DNA of 64,000 bases from a virus: IMG/VR virus record IMGVR_UViG_3300019760_000001, positions 1-64,000 of that record; one strand, given 5' to 3'. Every line of letters starts with the position of its first letter. Position 1 is the stretch's first letter. A program made the position numbers and the translations under genes. The notes beneath the pieces were generated by a model. The model made no database searches. It was not told where the DNA came from and saw only the letters and a program-made list of their open reading frames with translations. Below, one piece after another: positions 51,470 through 59,985 of the stretch.

Positions 51470-52949
51470 TTGCTCCTCCTTGGTATAAAAAATCAGCATT
51501 TTTTAATGTTGCAGTATGTCTAGTTACTGCTACATATGCAATCATCAATGACTCACGTTCGGTTGCTGTTAATGTGTGGTTGCCAGTTCGTAGCAATGCT
51601 AGAGTATCGTCAATAGACTTGCCAATACCATCATCAAGTTCGACGTGGGTAAATGTTCCGCCCTTGGCTGTGTGTACTGTCATCAAGCTGAGATTGGCTG
51701 AAGACTTCTTGTGAGCTTCTGCTGCTTCCCTTGCTGCGATTAGTGCATCCGTATCCTTACACTGCAACACCAGTTTAACTGCTTGCTCGATAGTTGAGTT
51801 ACCTTTGTGTAGACCCAACAACATAGTGTACTTGTTCTTGTACAGTCGCTTGAGTTTGTGGCTAGAATGCCAGTTGTCGACGTCCTTCTGCAAGTCCATC
51901 AATTCAGGCGATTTCTGGTTATACCCAGGTTTAAGATACAGAATACCAAGAGGTAATTTGAACATCTGGTCGACTTTCGTTGTGCTAGATAGCTTGTACG
52001 GAGTTCCGCACTTGTTCAGTTCCATCATCTTGGCAATCAACTCGGAGTTAGTACGGGTTAAATATGCGTAAGACGGATTAGTTGGTTCAGGTGAGTCGAA
52101 ACCCTCGAATACCATATCCGGTGCAAAAGTTGAGTTAGTGAAGTTCTGGATTAGTTTGGCATCAGCTACATTCACACGAAAGGACTTGGTTAACTGAAGA
52201 GTTGTGCCCTGACCTGCGTAGTACTCGAATGCATTGATACACCCCATCCATCCGAAAATAGACTGAAACTCATCACCAACAACAACCTTCAGTTTGGCCG
52301 GGTAGTTGTCGAATATGTCGAGAGTGATTGGAGTAAGATCCTGGGCTTCGTCAACAGCTAACACATCAACCTCGTCGAGTTGAAGGTTGCCATTCATCAG
52401 TTTACGATGGAATACCTTCAGATAGAAATCGTGTGTGCAAGGCATAGTACCCTTCAGCATGTGATTCATATACAGTCGTGCATAGTGAACCATGTCAGTA
52501 GATGGTCGTTCCGTTCGTGGAAAGTCATTGATAAACTGACCAAGTTCCAAGAATCGAGACGAAGTAAACTGATTAATCAGCTGAAACACGTTGTAATCAA
52601 TCCCAAATGGTCGTTTGATAGACTTGGGAACATCGTGGTAAGACAAATAGCCCTTACGTGAGACATTCATATTAGAAGTACGGATGGTATGTGCATAAGC
52701 AAGTTGGTGAATGGTTGATACAACTGCATTAGTACCGAATGCTGTACGTGCTTCCTCACTAGCTGCTCGACCAAAAATTAAATATTTAAACTCCTTGCCT
52801 GGATGTGACAGTTGAAGTTGCTTAGCTGCTTCGGTTAGGGTTGTAGTCTTCGATGCTCCGGCAACTGCTTGTACTTTGAGTAAAGTATCAGTTGGGTTGG
52901 AGATGAAGTCAACAATCGCTTGCTGCTCGTTGGTTAACTTATAACTCAT
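51456..52949 (-). CDS. SF1 UvrD/Rep-like DNA helicase
   Basis: A 497-residue helicase. The Q-motif is LTNEQQAIVDF. Walker A is AVAGASKTTTL (Lys34), with Ser where most have Gly-Lys preceded by Gly. Motif II is AVDEAQDLTPI, motif III is VVGDEFQSIFGWMG, and motifs V and VI are MTVHTAKGGTFTHVELDD and YVAVTRHTA. This is the FBH1/Dda-like compact type of phage helicase, used for replication or recombination. It overlaps genes at both ends. Confidence 0.82.
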   Translation of the reverse strand: MSYKLTNEQQAIVDFISNPTDTLLKVQAVAGASKTTTLTEAAKQLQLSHPGKEFKYLIFGRAASEEARTAFGTNAVVSTIHQLAYAHTIRTSNMNVSRKGYLSYHDVPKSIKRPFGIDYNVFQLINQFTSSRFLELGQFINDFPRTERPSTDMVHYARLYMNHMLKGTMPCTHDFYLKVFHRKLMNGNLQLDEVDVLAVDEAQDLTPITLDIFDNYPAKLKVVVGDEFQSIFGWMGCINAFEYYAGQGTTLQLTKSFRVNVADAKLIQNFTNSTFAPDMVFEGFDSPEPTNPSYAYLTRTNSELIAKMMELNKCGTPYKLSSTTKVDQMFKLPLGILYLKPGYNQKSPELMDLQKDVDNWHSSHKLKRLYKNKYTMLLGLHKGNSTIEQAVKLVLQCKDTDALIAAREAAEAHKKSSANLSLMTVHTAKGGTFTHVELDDGIGKSIDDTLALLRTGNHTLTATERESLMIAYVAVTRHTATLKNADFLYQGGANDTD

Positions 52950-53097
52950 CAGGCAAGGATTCTATGTAGGTAATGAGTTTGGCTATGCTAATTTGTAAGG
53001 ACTCCCATTCCTTAACGCTGTTTGTATCCCACTCATCAGGATGAGACACATCCCAAATTAGGTAAGATAGTTCCTGTAATGCTTCTTGTTTGTTCAT
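52939..53097 (-). CDS. Hypothetical small acidic protein
   Basis: A 52-residue protein starting MNKQEALQELSYLIWDVSHPDEW. ATG 53097 has AAAGGA upstream and is preferred over a longer frame. It overlaps the helicase start by 11 bases. Function unknown. Confidence 0.5.
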   Translation of the reverse strand: MNKQEALQELSYLIWDVSHPDEWDTNSVKEWESLQISIAKLITYIESLPDEL

Positions 53098-53111
53098 GTA
53101 TATTCCTTTAA

Positions 53112-53312
53112 TTAGTTTCCGGCATGCCATTCGGTCCAGTAAACATACCCTGCTTCGTAGTCAAGTTCGTGTTGTTGTTCGGTATAGCCGTCGACATACA
53201 GACACTCGTCCGAGCAAGCGTAACCTTCGCCATCGCCCCAACAATAACCTTCTGTCATCTCTGATCCACAGTTGTCACAGATTCGGATGCCGTTGTCTGG
53301 TTCGTAACTCAT
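53112..53312 (-). CDS. Small zinc-finger-like protein
   Basis: A 66-residue acidic protein with ICDNCGSEMTEGYCWGDGEGYACSDEC: two C-x-x-C-type pairs and a further Cys fit one zinc site. Proteins of this kind are common in phage early regions and are thought to bind nucleic acid or proteins. Its start overlaps the upstream stop. Confidence 0.6.
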   Translation of the reverse strand: MSYEPDNGIRICDNCGSEMTEGYCWGDGEGYACSDECLYVDGYTEQQHELDYEAGYVYWTEWHAGN

Positions 53313-53611
53313 AACCTAGGCTCCAATATGTACTGACCAGACGCAAGTTTGGCTCTAGTGTCAGCAGCACATTGTCCGTTGAGGAATTGGTTAAGGTACT
53401 TCATAGTAGTCCTAGAATAATCCCAATCAGCTCCAAGGTAAACCTTCCCAGGTTCGTCGTGTGGAATGAAGGCTATATTCGATTGGTAAGAACGAAACAT
53501 TCTGCCGTGAGCTGAGTGGATGATGAACTGATTAGGTACTGCATTACCACTAGCTGACACCATAGATTGGATTGATATACCAATCTTGAGCTGTTTGTTA
53601 ATTGCTTTCAT
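53309..53611 (-). CDS. Hypothetical protein
   Basis: A 100-residue protein (MKAINKQLKIGISIQSMVSASGN...) with a beta-rich start and a helical end (MKYLNQFLNGQCAADTRAKL). It overlaps both neighbours. Not recognised. Confidence 0.55.
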   Translation of the reverse strand: MKAINKQLKIGISIQSMVSASGNAVPNQFIIHSAHGRMFRSYQSNIAFIPHDEPGKVYLGADWDYSRTTMKYLNQFLNGQCAADTRAKLASGQYILEPRL

Positions 53612-53979
53612 TAGTTAGTCCTAAAATAGTAATAGTAGTTATCTGATTCCTCAGAACCGTCGTAAGAACTGAAATGTTCTCCGTAGTCAGTGTCCTTCGC
53701 CATCTGCTTCCAGTCAATATATCGCATAAGCCATTCAGACCCTTCACCAAGTTGGTAACAGTCTGTGATTAGATCCTCCAGAGAATCCTCTAGGATATCG
53801 TCAATCCAGTACTCAGAGATAATTCTGTACTCGTAGCCATTATTTGGTAGTTCGATATAGAATTCCTTACTCTCGTACTTGTCCTCAATATGCTCGTCAA
53901 GTTCTTTCAGTTCAGACAATGAAAAGGGCTCATCAGTAAAGTTACAGATTGTTTGGATAATAGATTTGTTAGTTAGCAT
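53611..53979 (-). CDS. Hypothetical acidic protein
   Basis: A 122-residue, strongly acidic protein. ATG 53979 follows a near-perfect Shine-Dalgarno (AGGAGG), which overrides a longer frame. The end is Tyr/Ser-rich (GSEESDNYYYYFR). Function unknown. Confidence 0.55.
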   Translation of the reverse strand: MLTNKSIIQTICNFTDEPFSLSELKELDEHIEDKYESKEFYIELPNNGYEYRIISEYWIDDILEDSLEDLITDCYQLGEGSEWLMRYIDWKQMAKDTDYGEHFSSYDGSEESDNYYYYFRTN

Positions 53980-54109
53980 GGTAAACCTCCTGTGGATTAA
54001 TTGTGTAGAACTTAACATAGCCGTCGTGTACTTCGGCATGTGCTAGCTCGAGATAAGATTGGTAAACCCAATCAGGTACTTCGTGTTCGTAAATAATTAA
54101 ATAGTTCAT
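53969..54109 (-). CDS. 46-residue hypothetical protein
   Basis: A short gene (MNYLIIYEHEVPDWVYQS...) filling the gap between two genes. Its ATG overlaps the upstream stop (ATGA), and its last codons contain the next gene's Shine-Dalgarno and start. Both overlaps follow the habit of this operon, so I consider it real. Function unknown. Confidence 0.6.
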   Translation of the reverse strand: MNYLIIYEHEVPDWVYQSYLELAHAEVHDGYVKFYTINPQEVYHAN

Positions 54110-54336
54110 GCGCAAAACTCCTCTTGGTCAATAGTAAAACCAAAGTCCTGTATGGCTTTGGCAACAGTTCGTGGGATTACATAGCAACCATCCATATCAG
54201 TAACAACGTCGTGTTCCATTTCGAAACTACCTCCGTCGTCCTCACCATAATCATCGTGTTCGAAGTAGCCGTACTGAGCTTCAGTGTCGATTGACAACCA
54301 GTATGGACCGGCTTGTATTTGTTTGTCATATTGCAT
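54106..54336 (-). CDS. Hypothetical acidic protein
   Basis: A 76-residue, Asp/Glu/Tyr-rich protein (AQYGYFEHDDYGEDDGGSFEME). It ends in the ATGA shared with the 46-residue gene. It overlaps the preceding gene's stop by one base. Function unknown. Confidence 0.55.
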   Translation of the reverse strand: MQYDKQIQAGPYWLSIDTEAQYGYFEHDDYGEDDGGSFEMEHDVVTDMDGCYVIPRTVAKAIQDFGFTIDQEEFCA

Positions 54337-54620
54337 TAAGAGTCCTCACTAAGAACATGAGAGTATTCGTCCCACATTGCCTCTATTAATGTATTGGCCA
54401 TGTCTGGGGCTGTTTCTTCGGCTTCTGCTTGTGAGTAATTCTGGTACTCTACAAGGTCGTCAATAACTTGCGCAAGAAAAGCCTCATCATTAATAATCTC
54501 CCAGTCTGGTACTAATTTGTAACCACTACGATTGAGGGTAGTGAGAATGTCCGCTACCTGTAAGATATTTTGCTGTTCGATTTGTTTGTCAATAAAGTCT
54601 TGTGTTGGTTGTAAGTTCAT
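54336..54620 (-). CDS. Hypothetical acidic protein
   Basis: A 94-residue helical, acidic protein starting MNLQPTQDFIDKQIEQQNILQ. AAGGAA lies upstream. It shares the end SxxLSE with the 63-residue protein at 54709 (SHVLSEDS compared with SFILSETV), so the two may be related paralogues. Confidence 0.55.
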   Translation of the reverse strand: MNLQPTQDFIDKQIEQQNILQVADILTTLNRSGYKLVPDWEIINDEAFLAQVIDDLVEYQNYSQAEAEETAPDMANTLIEAMWDEYSHVLSEDS

Positions 54621-54682
54621 GTGTGTTCCTTGTTGGTTGGGATTGATTAACAGGGCCTAAAAAGGATAATAAATAGGCTCTG

Positions 54683-54704
54683 CTAACCAATCGAAATTGG
54701 TTAG
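54683..54704 (-). terminator. UUCG stem-loop terminator
   Basis: CTAACCAAT and ATTGGTTAG pair over nine bases. On the minus-strand RNA the loop is UUCG, the most stable tetraloop. It starts just after the stop of the gene at 54709. No long U-run follows, though TATTTATTATCC is A/U-rich. Confidence 0.65.
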
Positions 54705-54708
54705 TTGG

Positions 54709-54900
54709 TTAGTCGTTATACTCGTCTGGAGCTCCGACTGTTTCGCTTAGGATGAAACTAAACTCGTCCCACATTTGTGAGAAAAGTTTGTCCTTGTGTT
54801 GCTCCCAAGCATTGAATGCTTGAACTTCGTCAAAGTCGTGATTGGCTGTAAGATCTTCGATAAAACACTCTTCGATTGCCATAGTTTCGTACCTAGACAT
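54709..54900 (-). CDS. Hypothetical acidic protein
   Basis: A 63-residue protein (MSRYETMAIEECFIEDLTANHDFDEVQ...). Its ATG overlaps the previous stop (TAATG), and the UUCG hairpin follows, so it is the end of the SSB operon. Function unknown. Confidence 0.55.
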   Translation of the reverse strand: MSRYETMAIEECFIEDLTANHDFDEVQAFNAWEQHKDKLFSQMWDEFSFILSETVGAPDEYND

Positions 54901-55274
54901 TACTCTGCAGGATCGTCGATTGGTGCTTCAGCATCCTGTTCGTTAACTGGTTCCTCTACAGGAATGTCCAAGTCACTAGGAGACTGCTCGTCTACACCAG
55001 GCTTGCTTGCTCTCACAACAGGCACTTTCAGTGTAACGTTTGCTGTACCGTCCTCGTTGATTTCTGATAAAGTAACGTTAGTAAAGTCTGGGAACTGCGG
55101 GAACTTACCAGATAAGAATGGTTGCAGCACTCTTCTGATTGCTGAATTGTCCTCTGCTGCTAATGCCTCAGTTACGATAGTTAAAAGCTCTTGCTTACCT
55201 AGTGTGATGTCGATTTGTGATTTGATGATTTCCAATTGAATTGCCTTGTTAAGATATTGATTAGGGTTAGTCAT
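54900..55274 (-). CDS. Hypothetical protein with acidic tail
   Basis: A 124-residue protein. Residues 1-85 are helical then beta-rich; the last 30 are Pro/Asp/Glu-rich (EEPVNEQDAEAPIDDPAE). An acidic tail next to an SSB candidate may serve protein-protein contacts. Not recognised. Confidence 0.55.
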   Translation of the reverse strand: MTNPNQYLNKAIQLEIIKSQIDITLGKQELLTIVTEALAAEDNSAIRRVLQPFLSGKFPQFPDFTNVTLSEINEDGTANVTLKVPVVRASKPGVDEQSPSDLDIPVEEPVNEQDAEAPIDDPAE

Positions 55275-55467
55275 TGCTGACTGCCAGTGTTTTGTCGAAT
55301 GCGATTAGGTCTTTTCTAAGCTGTACCGACGTATCGTCAAGTAACTTAGAACACTGCCTAACAGTAACTGATGAGTCTTTGCTCACAGCTACCCTAAGAG
55401 CAGCTATAGCACCCAACTCCGCGACGAGTAGTTGTTCCCTCTCGTCAAGGATTGCTGGTAGGTTCAT
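55267..55467 (-). CDS. Hypothetical helical protein
   Basis: A 66-residue helical protein (MNLPAILDEREQLLVAELGAIAAL...) one base after the SSB candidate's stop and overlapping the next gene by 8 bases. Function unknown; co-transcribed with SSB. Confidence 0.55.
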   Translation of the reverse strand: MNLPAILDEREQLLVAELGAIAALRVAVSKDSSVTVRQCSKLLDDTSVQLRKDLIAFDKTLAVSND

Positions 55468-55468
55468 C

Positions 55469-56269
55469 CTAGAATTCCGGCTCGTTGTCTGCTACTGTGT
55501 TAGTTGCTGATGCTGACTCAACTGCTGGAGCTTGGCCACCAGATGCGATTACCTTAAGCTCACTGATACAAGCTGCTTTTGACTTGTCTGAGAACTTGAT
55601 ACCGTAACCAATATCAGCGTACTGTGCCGCTGGTTGCTTAGCTAACTTCACGATAGCGTGGATTGCTGATGGTTCAGTTTTCCCTGCGTCTGCTTCAACT
55701 TGTGATAAACCAGTTGCAGTGAATAAGTGAGACATAGACACCTTTTGGTTTCTGTATACTTTCTTCGGGTCTTTCTTGTCAGCAGTAATTTCGTAGCTAG
55801 TAACAATAGTTAACTCTCTACCAATTAAGTCATTCCAGATTGGTGCAACAATAGTCTTACCGAATGCAGTAACATTTCCATCAGTAATTGTTCCGGCTGC
55901 TTCCTCAAGTGTTGTACCAACGATCTTACATAGGTTCTTAACGATACCCATAGTCTTTAAGTTATCATATCTGTCACCTTTGTTATTCAATTGTGTTTGT
56001 ACACCATTAACTGAGTACATACCAGCTTGAACAGCTCCGTCCTTCTCTGTAACCTCAGAAGTTAAGTATCCAGTCCATTCAACAGTCTTTCCTTGTGCGT
56101 CTTCGAATGTTACGTTAAAGTTTGGTTGACCCTCGTAGTCACCCTCGTAAGCTGAAACGATCTTCACTTTGTGGTCCCCATCTGAGTTGATTCTTGTTCC
56201 TACAACTCCAATTTTTTTCTTCTCTGCGTCTCCCATATTTGAGTACGCTTTAGCAATGAATGATGCCAT
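55469..56269 (-). CDS. Single-stranded DNA-binding protein candidate (N4 gp45 position)
   Basis: A 266-residue protein, nearly the length I recall for N4 gp45 (265). The middle (NVTFEDAQGKTVEWTGYLTSEV) has the alternating pattern of an OB fold, and the end is Ala/Ser-rich with the short acidic-hydrophobic tip NEPEF, as in SSBs whose tip binds partners. In N4 the SSB also activates host RNA polymerase at late promoters, relevant to the promoter family seen here. The assignment rests on size, place in the replication block and fold impression. Confidence 0.6.
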   Translation of the reverse strand: MASFIAKAYSNMGDAEKKKIGVVGTRINSDGDHKVKIVSAYEGDYEGQPNFNVTFEDAQGKTVEWTGYLTSEVTEKDGAVQAGMYSVNGVQTQLNNKGDRYDNLKTMGIVKNLCKIVGTTLEEAAGTITDGNVTAFGKTIVAPIWNDLIGRELTIVTSYEITADKKDPKKVYRNQKVSMSHLFTATGLSQVEADAGKTEPSAIHAIVKLAKQPAAQYADIGYGIKFSDKSKAACISELKVIASGGQAPAVESASATNTVADNEPEF

Positions 56270-56371
56270 AATTATAATTCCTTAATGTGATATTCCCCAC
56301 AATGTGGTTCAGTTGTTGCTATTAGCACTAATAAATTTGTGTTAAGTCAGCCGTCGTTGGCGTGCAGTGTG

Positions 56372-56635
56372 TTAATCCCGCAATAAATTGGTAATAAACT
56401 CAATATCGGCCTCAGTACCGACCTTGAGAAAGTGTGTGAACCGTTTGGCAACTGAGTCGCCAAGTTCGGCAAAGTCGTCACCAAGAATGTCCACATCAGA
56501 CTCCAGTGAGTCAAACAACAGCTCAAACTCGGCCCTAGTAAATGGTTTACCAGTCGATTTGTTGTGGATGTAGCCTGGCTTGGGCTGAAATTCCTTCAAC
56601 AGTTGCCTGATTTGCTTACCAGTTAAAGTTGACAT
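56372..56635 (-). CDS. Hypothetical acidic protein
   Basis: An 87-residue protein (MSTLTGKQIRQLLKEFQPKPGYIHNK...) starting at the last base of the ATPase gene. Not recognised. The 102 bases after it (56270-56371) hold a CCACA/TGTGG repeat and no gene. Confidence 0.55.
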   Translation of the reverse strand: MSTLTGKQIRQLLKEFQPKPGYIHNKSTGKPFTRAEFELLFDSLESDVDILGDDFAELGDSVAKRFTHFLKVGTEADIEFITNLLRD

Positions 56636-57534
56636 TACGACTCCTTTGGTACCAGTTCGCCATCGACAACTACCTTCAGACCGGCAAATATCTGTTCCAA
56701 GTCGTCAAGTGAAGTTCTGGCAAAGCTAAATTTACCGTCAACTACCTTCGTTCTCGATGTGTCCAGTGAGCTGTCGTTGTCACACTCGAATACTCTGCTT
56801 GCATCCTCAGTAACGTGTGCAAATACGATTGTGTTGTAGTGTGTTTCCACGTTGTTTTTCATAATACCACCCTTAACAGCGATAACTTGCTTAGGTGTAG
56901 TTGCGTACTGTGCAGCTGGGATGAAGTCATGGTGCGCCATAACGTATGTGTACTTGTAACCAAAGATAGTTGCTTCCTTGATTGCTTGTAAAATCCTCTG
57001 ATGAGCAACACCGTAGTTAGCCCATACTTCCCTTCCGTCGAAGTTATGGTTAGCCCATGCTTCACAGAAGTCCGTCATTGCAGTTAATGTGTCTGTCACT
57101 AGTCTGTCAACATCGTTGTTGAAAGTCAGTTCCAGGATAACAGCAACAACCTTGTCGATTGCTTCGATATCGTCGATGAAGAATGATTGTGCCTTCAGCT
57201 TCTTCAGTTCCTTCACTTGTGCTCTCAATCTTGGTAGAGCTGGGTGTTTAGCATCCTCTGCTGCTAGTTCCTTACCTTTGGCAGTAAGTAGAGTAATTTG
57301 CTTGTCAAGGTTCTCAGAAGTTGATGCTGCTTGATACAGGCTGTGGAACTCAGTCTCCGAACCGTCTCCGATTGGCTTAAGATCCCAGTTCAGTACTACA
57401 GTCCTAGCCTTGTCGGCTGGGTCCATAGACTCAACTGCGAATGATTTTCCACTAGAATTCGACCCGACTAATAAAAGGGGGAAGTGACTAGTATACTGCT
57501 TGGCTTGTGTGATTGTTAATTCACTTAGATTCAT
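56635..57534 (-). CDS. Sak4/RecA-like P-loop ATPase (AAA_24 type)
   Basis: A 299-residue ATPase. Walker A is GSNSSGKS (residues 24-31). The middle VTDTLTAMTDFCEAW and WANYGVAHQRILQAI followed by YVMAHHD fit the Walker B and sensor pattern of Sak4-type phage recombinases. These are single-domain RecA relatives that anneal or load on SSB-coated DNA. Its place next to SSB, primase and helicase supports a replication-recombination role. Confidence 0.65.
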   Translation of the reverse strand: MNLSELTITQAKQYTSHFPLLLVGSNSSGKSFAVESMDPADKARTVVLNWDLKPIGDGSETEFHSLYQAASTSENLDKQITLLTAKGKELAAEDAKHPALPRLRAQVKELKKLKAQSFFIDDIEAIDKVVAVILELTFNNDVDRLVTDTLTAMTDFCEAWANHNFDGREVWANYGVAHQRILQAIKEATIFGYKYTYVMAHHDFIPAAQYATTPKQVIAVKGGIMKNNVETHYNTIVFAHVTEDASRVFECDNDSSLDTSRTKVVDGKFSFARTSLDDLEQIFAGLKVVVDGELVPKES

Positions 57535-58316
57535 GTTTGTCCTTTGTGTTTGAATTTGCTGAGAACTCGGCGATTTACGTCATACTCAGATTTAGGGGTA
57601 AGAAACATGCGATTGACTGCATGCACACCAGTTGCGATTTGCTCGAACGTACAACCAGATTCACGTAACTTGAAGGCTACACTGAATAAGGACTTGGTAC
57701 GTTTGCCAGGCAATGCGTTGCGGTATGAGCTGAACTCGGCTTCGAAGTTGTCCAGTAGTTCCTGGGGGTTCATACTGGAATAGTCAACTTGCTCGTCCTC
57801 GACCATATAGTCATCAACAGACAATGAATTGCCAGTAAAATGAGTAAGAACAGTCGAGCCTGAGTAGCTGAACATAAAGCCACCTGCCTTGACAGATGCA
57901 CCAACGTCCATGTCCGTGACCAGTCCGTTAGACGCGATTCCACGAACAACTCGTCGATACTCCAGGTCGGTAACTTGCTTATCCAGTGGGAATAAGATAC
58001 GGTACTTGTGCATGTTGGTTGGGTCAGAAGTAGTTGCCACGATGTGGGTTAGTTCCTCGGCCAGTAGCTCAGCATGCCGTTCCGTAATCGATACTGTGGT
58101 TGTGTCCACATCCAGCACTACAAAGTTGGTAGTACTACAAATGTTCTCCGTACCACGCTTGTATCCGAGGAATGAAAACGGTGAGTAGATATAATCGTTC
58201 CGCAAGAGCTTGGGTAAATCACTGAAGTGACGTTCTACATACCGGTTGAAATGCGTTTGGTATTCCCTATCCTCCTTGGTAAACCCAGGGACGTGACGGA
58301 TTGATAGACGGATCAT
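57531..58316 (-). CDS. AEP-type primase
   Basis: A 261-residue protein. The catalytic pattern of archaeo-eukaryotic primases is visible: VVLDVDTT (Asp69, Asp71), the HKYRI strand (His103, Arg106), and DMDVGASVKAGGFMF (Asp135/137). The C-terminal 60 residues (KLRESGCTFEQIATGVHAVNRMF...) fit a PriCT-like helical domain. It starts one base after the helicase stop and would supply primers to the phage polymerase. The ATG overlaps the next gene by 4 bases. Confidence 0.65.
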   Translation of the reverse strand: MIRLSIRHVPGFTKEDREYQTHFNRYVERHFSDLPKLLRNDYIYSPFSFLGYKRGTENICSTTNFVVLDVDTTTVSITERHAELLAEELTHIVATTSDPTNMHKYRILFPLDKQVTDLEYRRVVRGIASNGLVTDMDVGASVKAGGFMFSYSGSTVLTHFTGNSLSVDDYMVEDEQVDYSSMNPQELLDNFEAEFSSYRNALPGKRTKSLFSVAFKLRESGCTFEQIATGVHAVNRMFLTPKSEYDVNRRVLSKFKHKGQT

Positions 58317-58317
58317 G

Positions 58318-59985
58318 CTAAATAGATTGAAATGGTTCGATTACAAATTCAGTAATCACCGCTGATGGGATTGACTCAATAAGGCTTGAGTTAATGTTGT
58401 TGACAACGTCAGTAGCACGTTCAGTTGGCACATAATGACAAGCCATATCGTAATACAATCCTGCCATCAGTAATAGTGGATTGTCAGATGCATCAAGCAT
58501 GTCGACAATATCGCCTCGATGGGCTAGGATGTCATCTTTTAAATACTTATCAACAATGTTCTTTGCTGGCTTCGTCTTCGACTTAACAGTTAGCAATGGT
58601 ACATCAGACCCACTTGCGTAATTACCGACAATACCAGACACATCAAACAACTTCGCATCAGGTTGATGAGTAAGTTGAACAGAATCGTTCACCCCGTGGT
58701 AAATAGACTCCGCTTCGTGTAATTCTGGTAAGGCTTTCAACATCATCTGCTCGGCAACTGATAAACAAACAAACTTGTACTCAGACTTGCTAATAACCGT
58801 GTTCAACGGAATAACCAAGTTGAATGAGTGGTTGTTATTCGGTTCTACTGTGCTGATAAAGTGCTGTGTATCGGCTAAGTATGTGTTCACTTGCTGCATA
58901 GACAGAAATGAATCAGTAACAGACAGGCAGATGAATTTGGTAGTATCATCAACAAATGGATTGAATGATGATAACTTGCTAGTCAACTTGCCAAGAGACT
59001 CGGCTGGACGATTTTCGTGAATCGCATGGATTGGTCGTTCGTCAGAGAAAGTTGAGATTGCTCTGAATGAATAATCACCGGATACCGTATTAGTAACAAC
59101 TGGAATAAACACAAATGCGTTGTCCTTGTCGTTGTATGAAACAGTTGCTGTACCAGCTAAACGTGAGTTAACAGGCTTAAGAAATCCCTCAAGGGCTGCC
59201 TTGTTCACTTGCCGAGTAGTTATGTATCCACGAGTGATTGCTTCGTCAATTGGTAAAATATTGTCGAAAAAACCTTGCTCCCAATCGTTGATGAACAGCT
59301 CATAGTCTTTGAGTTCCAGAGTTGCTGCAAAACGTTTAAGATGCTCCGCAGTGTAGTCACAGAAGTAAATTGCTGCGATTAGTGTTTGCTTGTCAATAGT
59401 TCGTTTGTTCTGTGCCATTGCCCAAGTTGCTGCGATCCTGCCCATCTTGAACGCTCTACCTGCCATCTCGATACCTTCCACAGATTCACCATCCTTCAAC
59501 AGAAGTAATTCGCTCAGTGTGTTGGTATATGACTTGTAGTCGTCGTATACAATTGCTGCATCCTCGTCGAACATGATTTGTCCGTCGTCCATAATTGACT
59601 TGATAGCAGTTAACATAAGTTCGTCGATTGATAGAGTAAGTTCCCTAACATTCTGCCTAGCTTCGGCTTGTCGAGTACGGTTCTCTGCAGGAGTTCCTGG
59701 GATTACCTTGTTCTCAAACTCTTCTTTAGCATTAGAGAAAACAACAGTAATTCTACGAGCTAATGAAGTAGTTAACATTGGTACCAGCAACTTACGAACG
59801 TTACCATCTGCTTGGTAGAATGGAGTTGGTGAACTAATACCAAGTAAATTAGTATAAGCGTTATCAACTGCTTCTTCCTTCGACTCCAGGCCCTTGAACT
59901 CCGGTGCAACAGACTGCCCCATATCGAAAAGAACTGAGAAAAGCTCAAGAACTTCCATGATAGTGGAGTTAGACTGGATTGCCAT
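58318..59985 (-). CDS. DUF3987-type replicative helicase, exon 2
   Basis: The second exon (555 residues) of a helicase joined with 61184-61801. It begins MAIQSNSTIMEVLELFSVLFDMG, the conserved stretch that in DUF3987 proteins follows the Walker B-like SELG. Later segments (FKMGRIAATWAMAQNK and helical YFCDYTAEHLKRFA) match the C-terminal part of these proteins. An in-frame stop directly upstream of 59988 shows the frame does not continue into the intron. The spliced product would be 761 residues. The C-terminal ~250 residues are less conserved. Confidence 0.75.
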   Translation of the reverse strand: MAIQSNSTIMEVLELFSVLFDMGQSVAPEFKGLESKEEAVDNAYTNLLGISSPTPFYQADGNVRKLLVPMLTTSLARRITVVFSNAKEEFENKVIPGTPAENRTRQAEARQNVRELTLSIDELMLTAIKSIMDDGQIMFDEDAAIVYDDYKSYTNTLSELLLLKDGESVEGIEMAGRAFKMGRIAATWAMAQNKRTIDKQTLIAAIYFCDYTAEHLKRFAATLELKDYELFINDWEQGFFDNILPIDEAITRGYITTRQVNKAALEGFLKPVNSRLAGTATVSYNDKDNAFVFIPVVTNTVSGDYSFRAISTFSDERPIHAIHENRPAESLGKLTSKLSSFNPFVDDTTKFICLSVTDSFLSMQQVNTYLADTQHFISTVEPNNNHSFNLVIPLNTVISKSEYKFVCLSVAEQMMLKALPELHEAESIYHGVNDSVQLTHQPDAKLFDVSGIVGNYASGSDVPLLTVKSKTKPAKNIVDKYLKDDILAHRGDIVDMLDASDNPLLLMAGLYYDMACHYVPTERATDVVNNINSSLIESIPSAVITEFVIEPFQSI

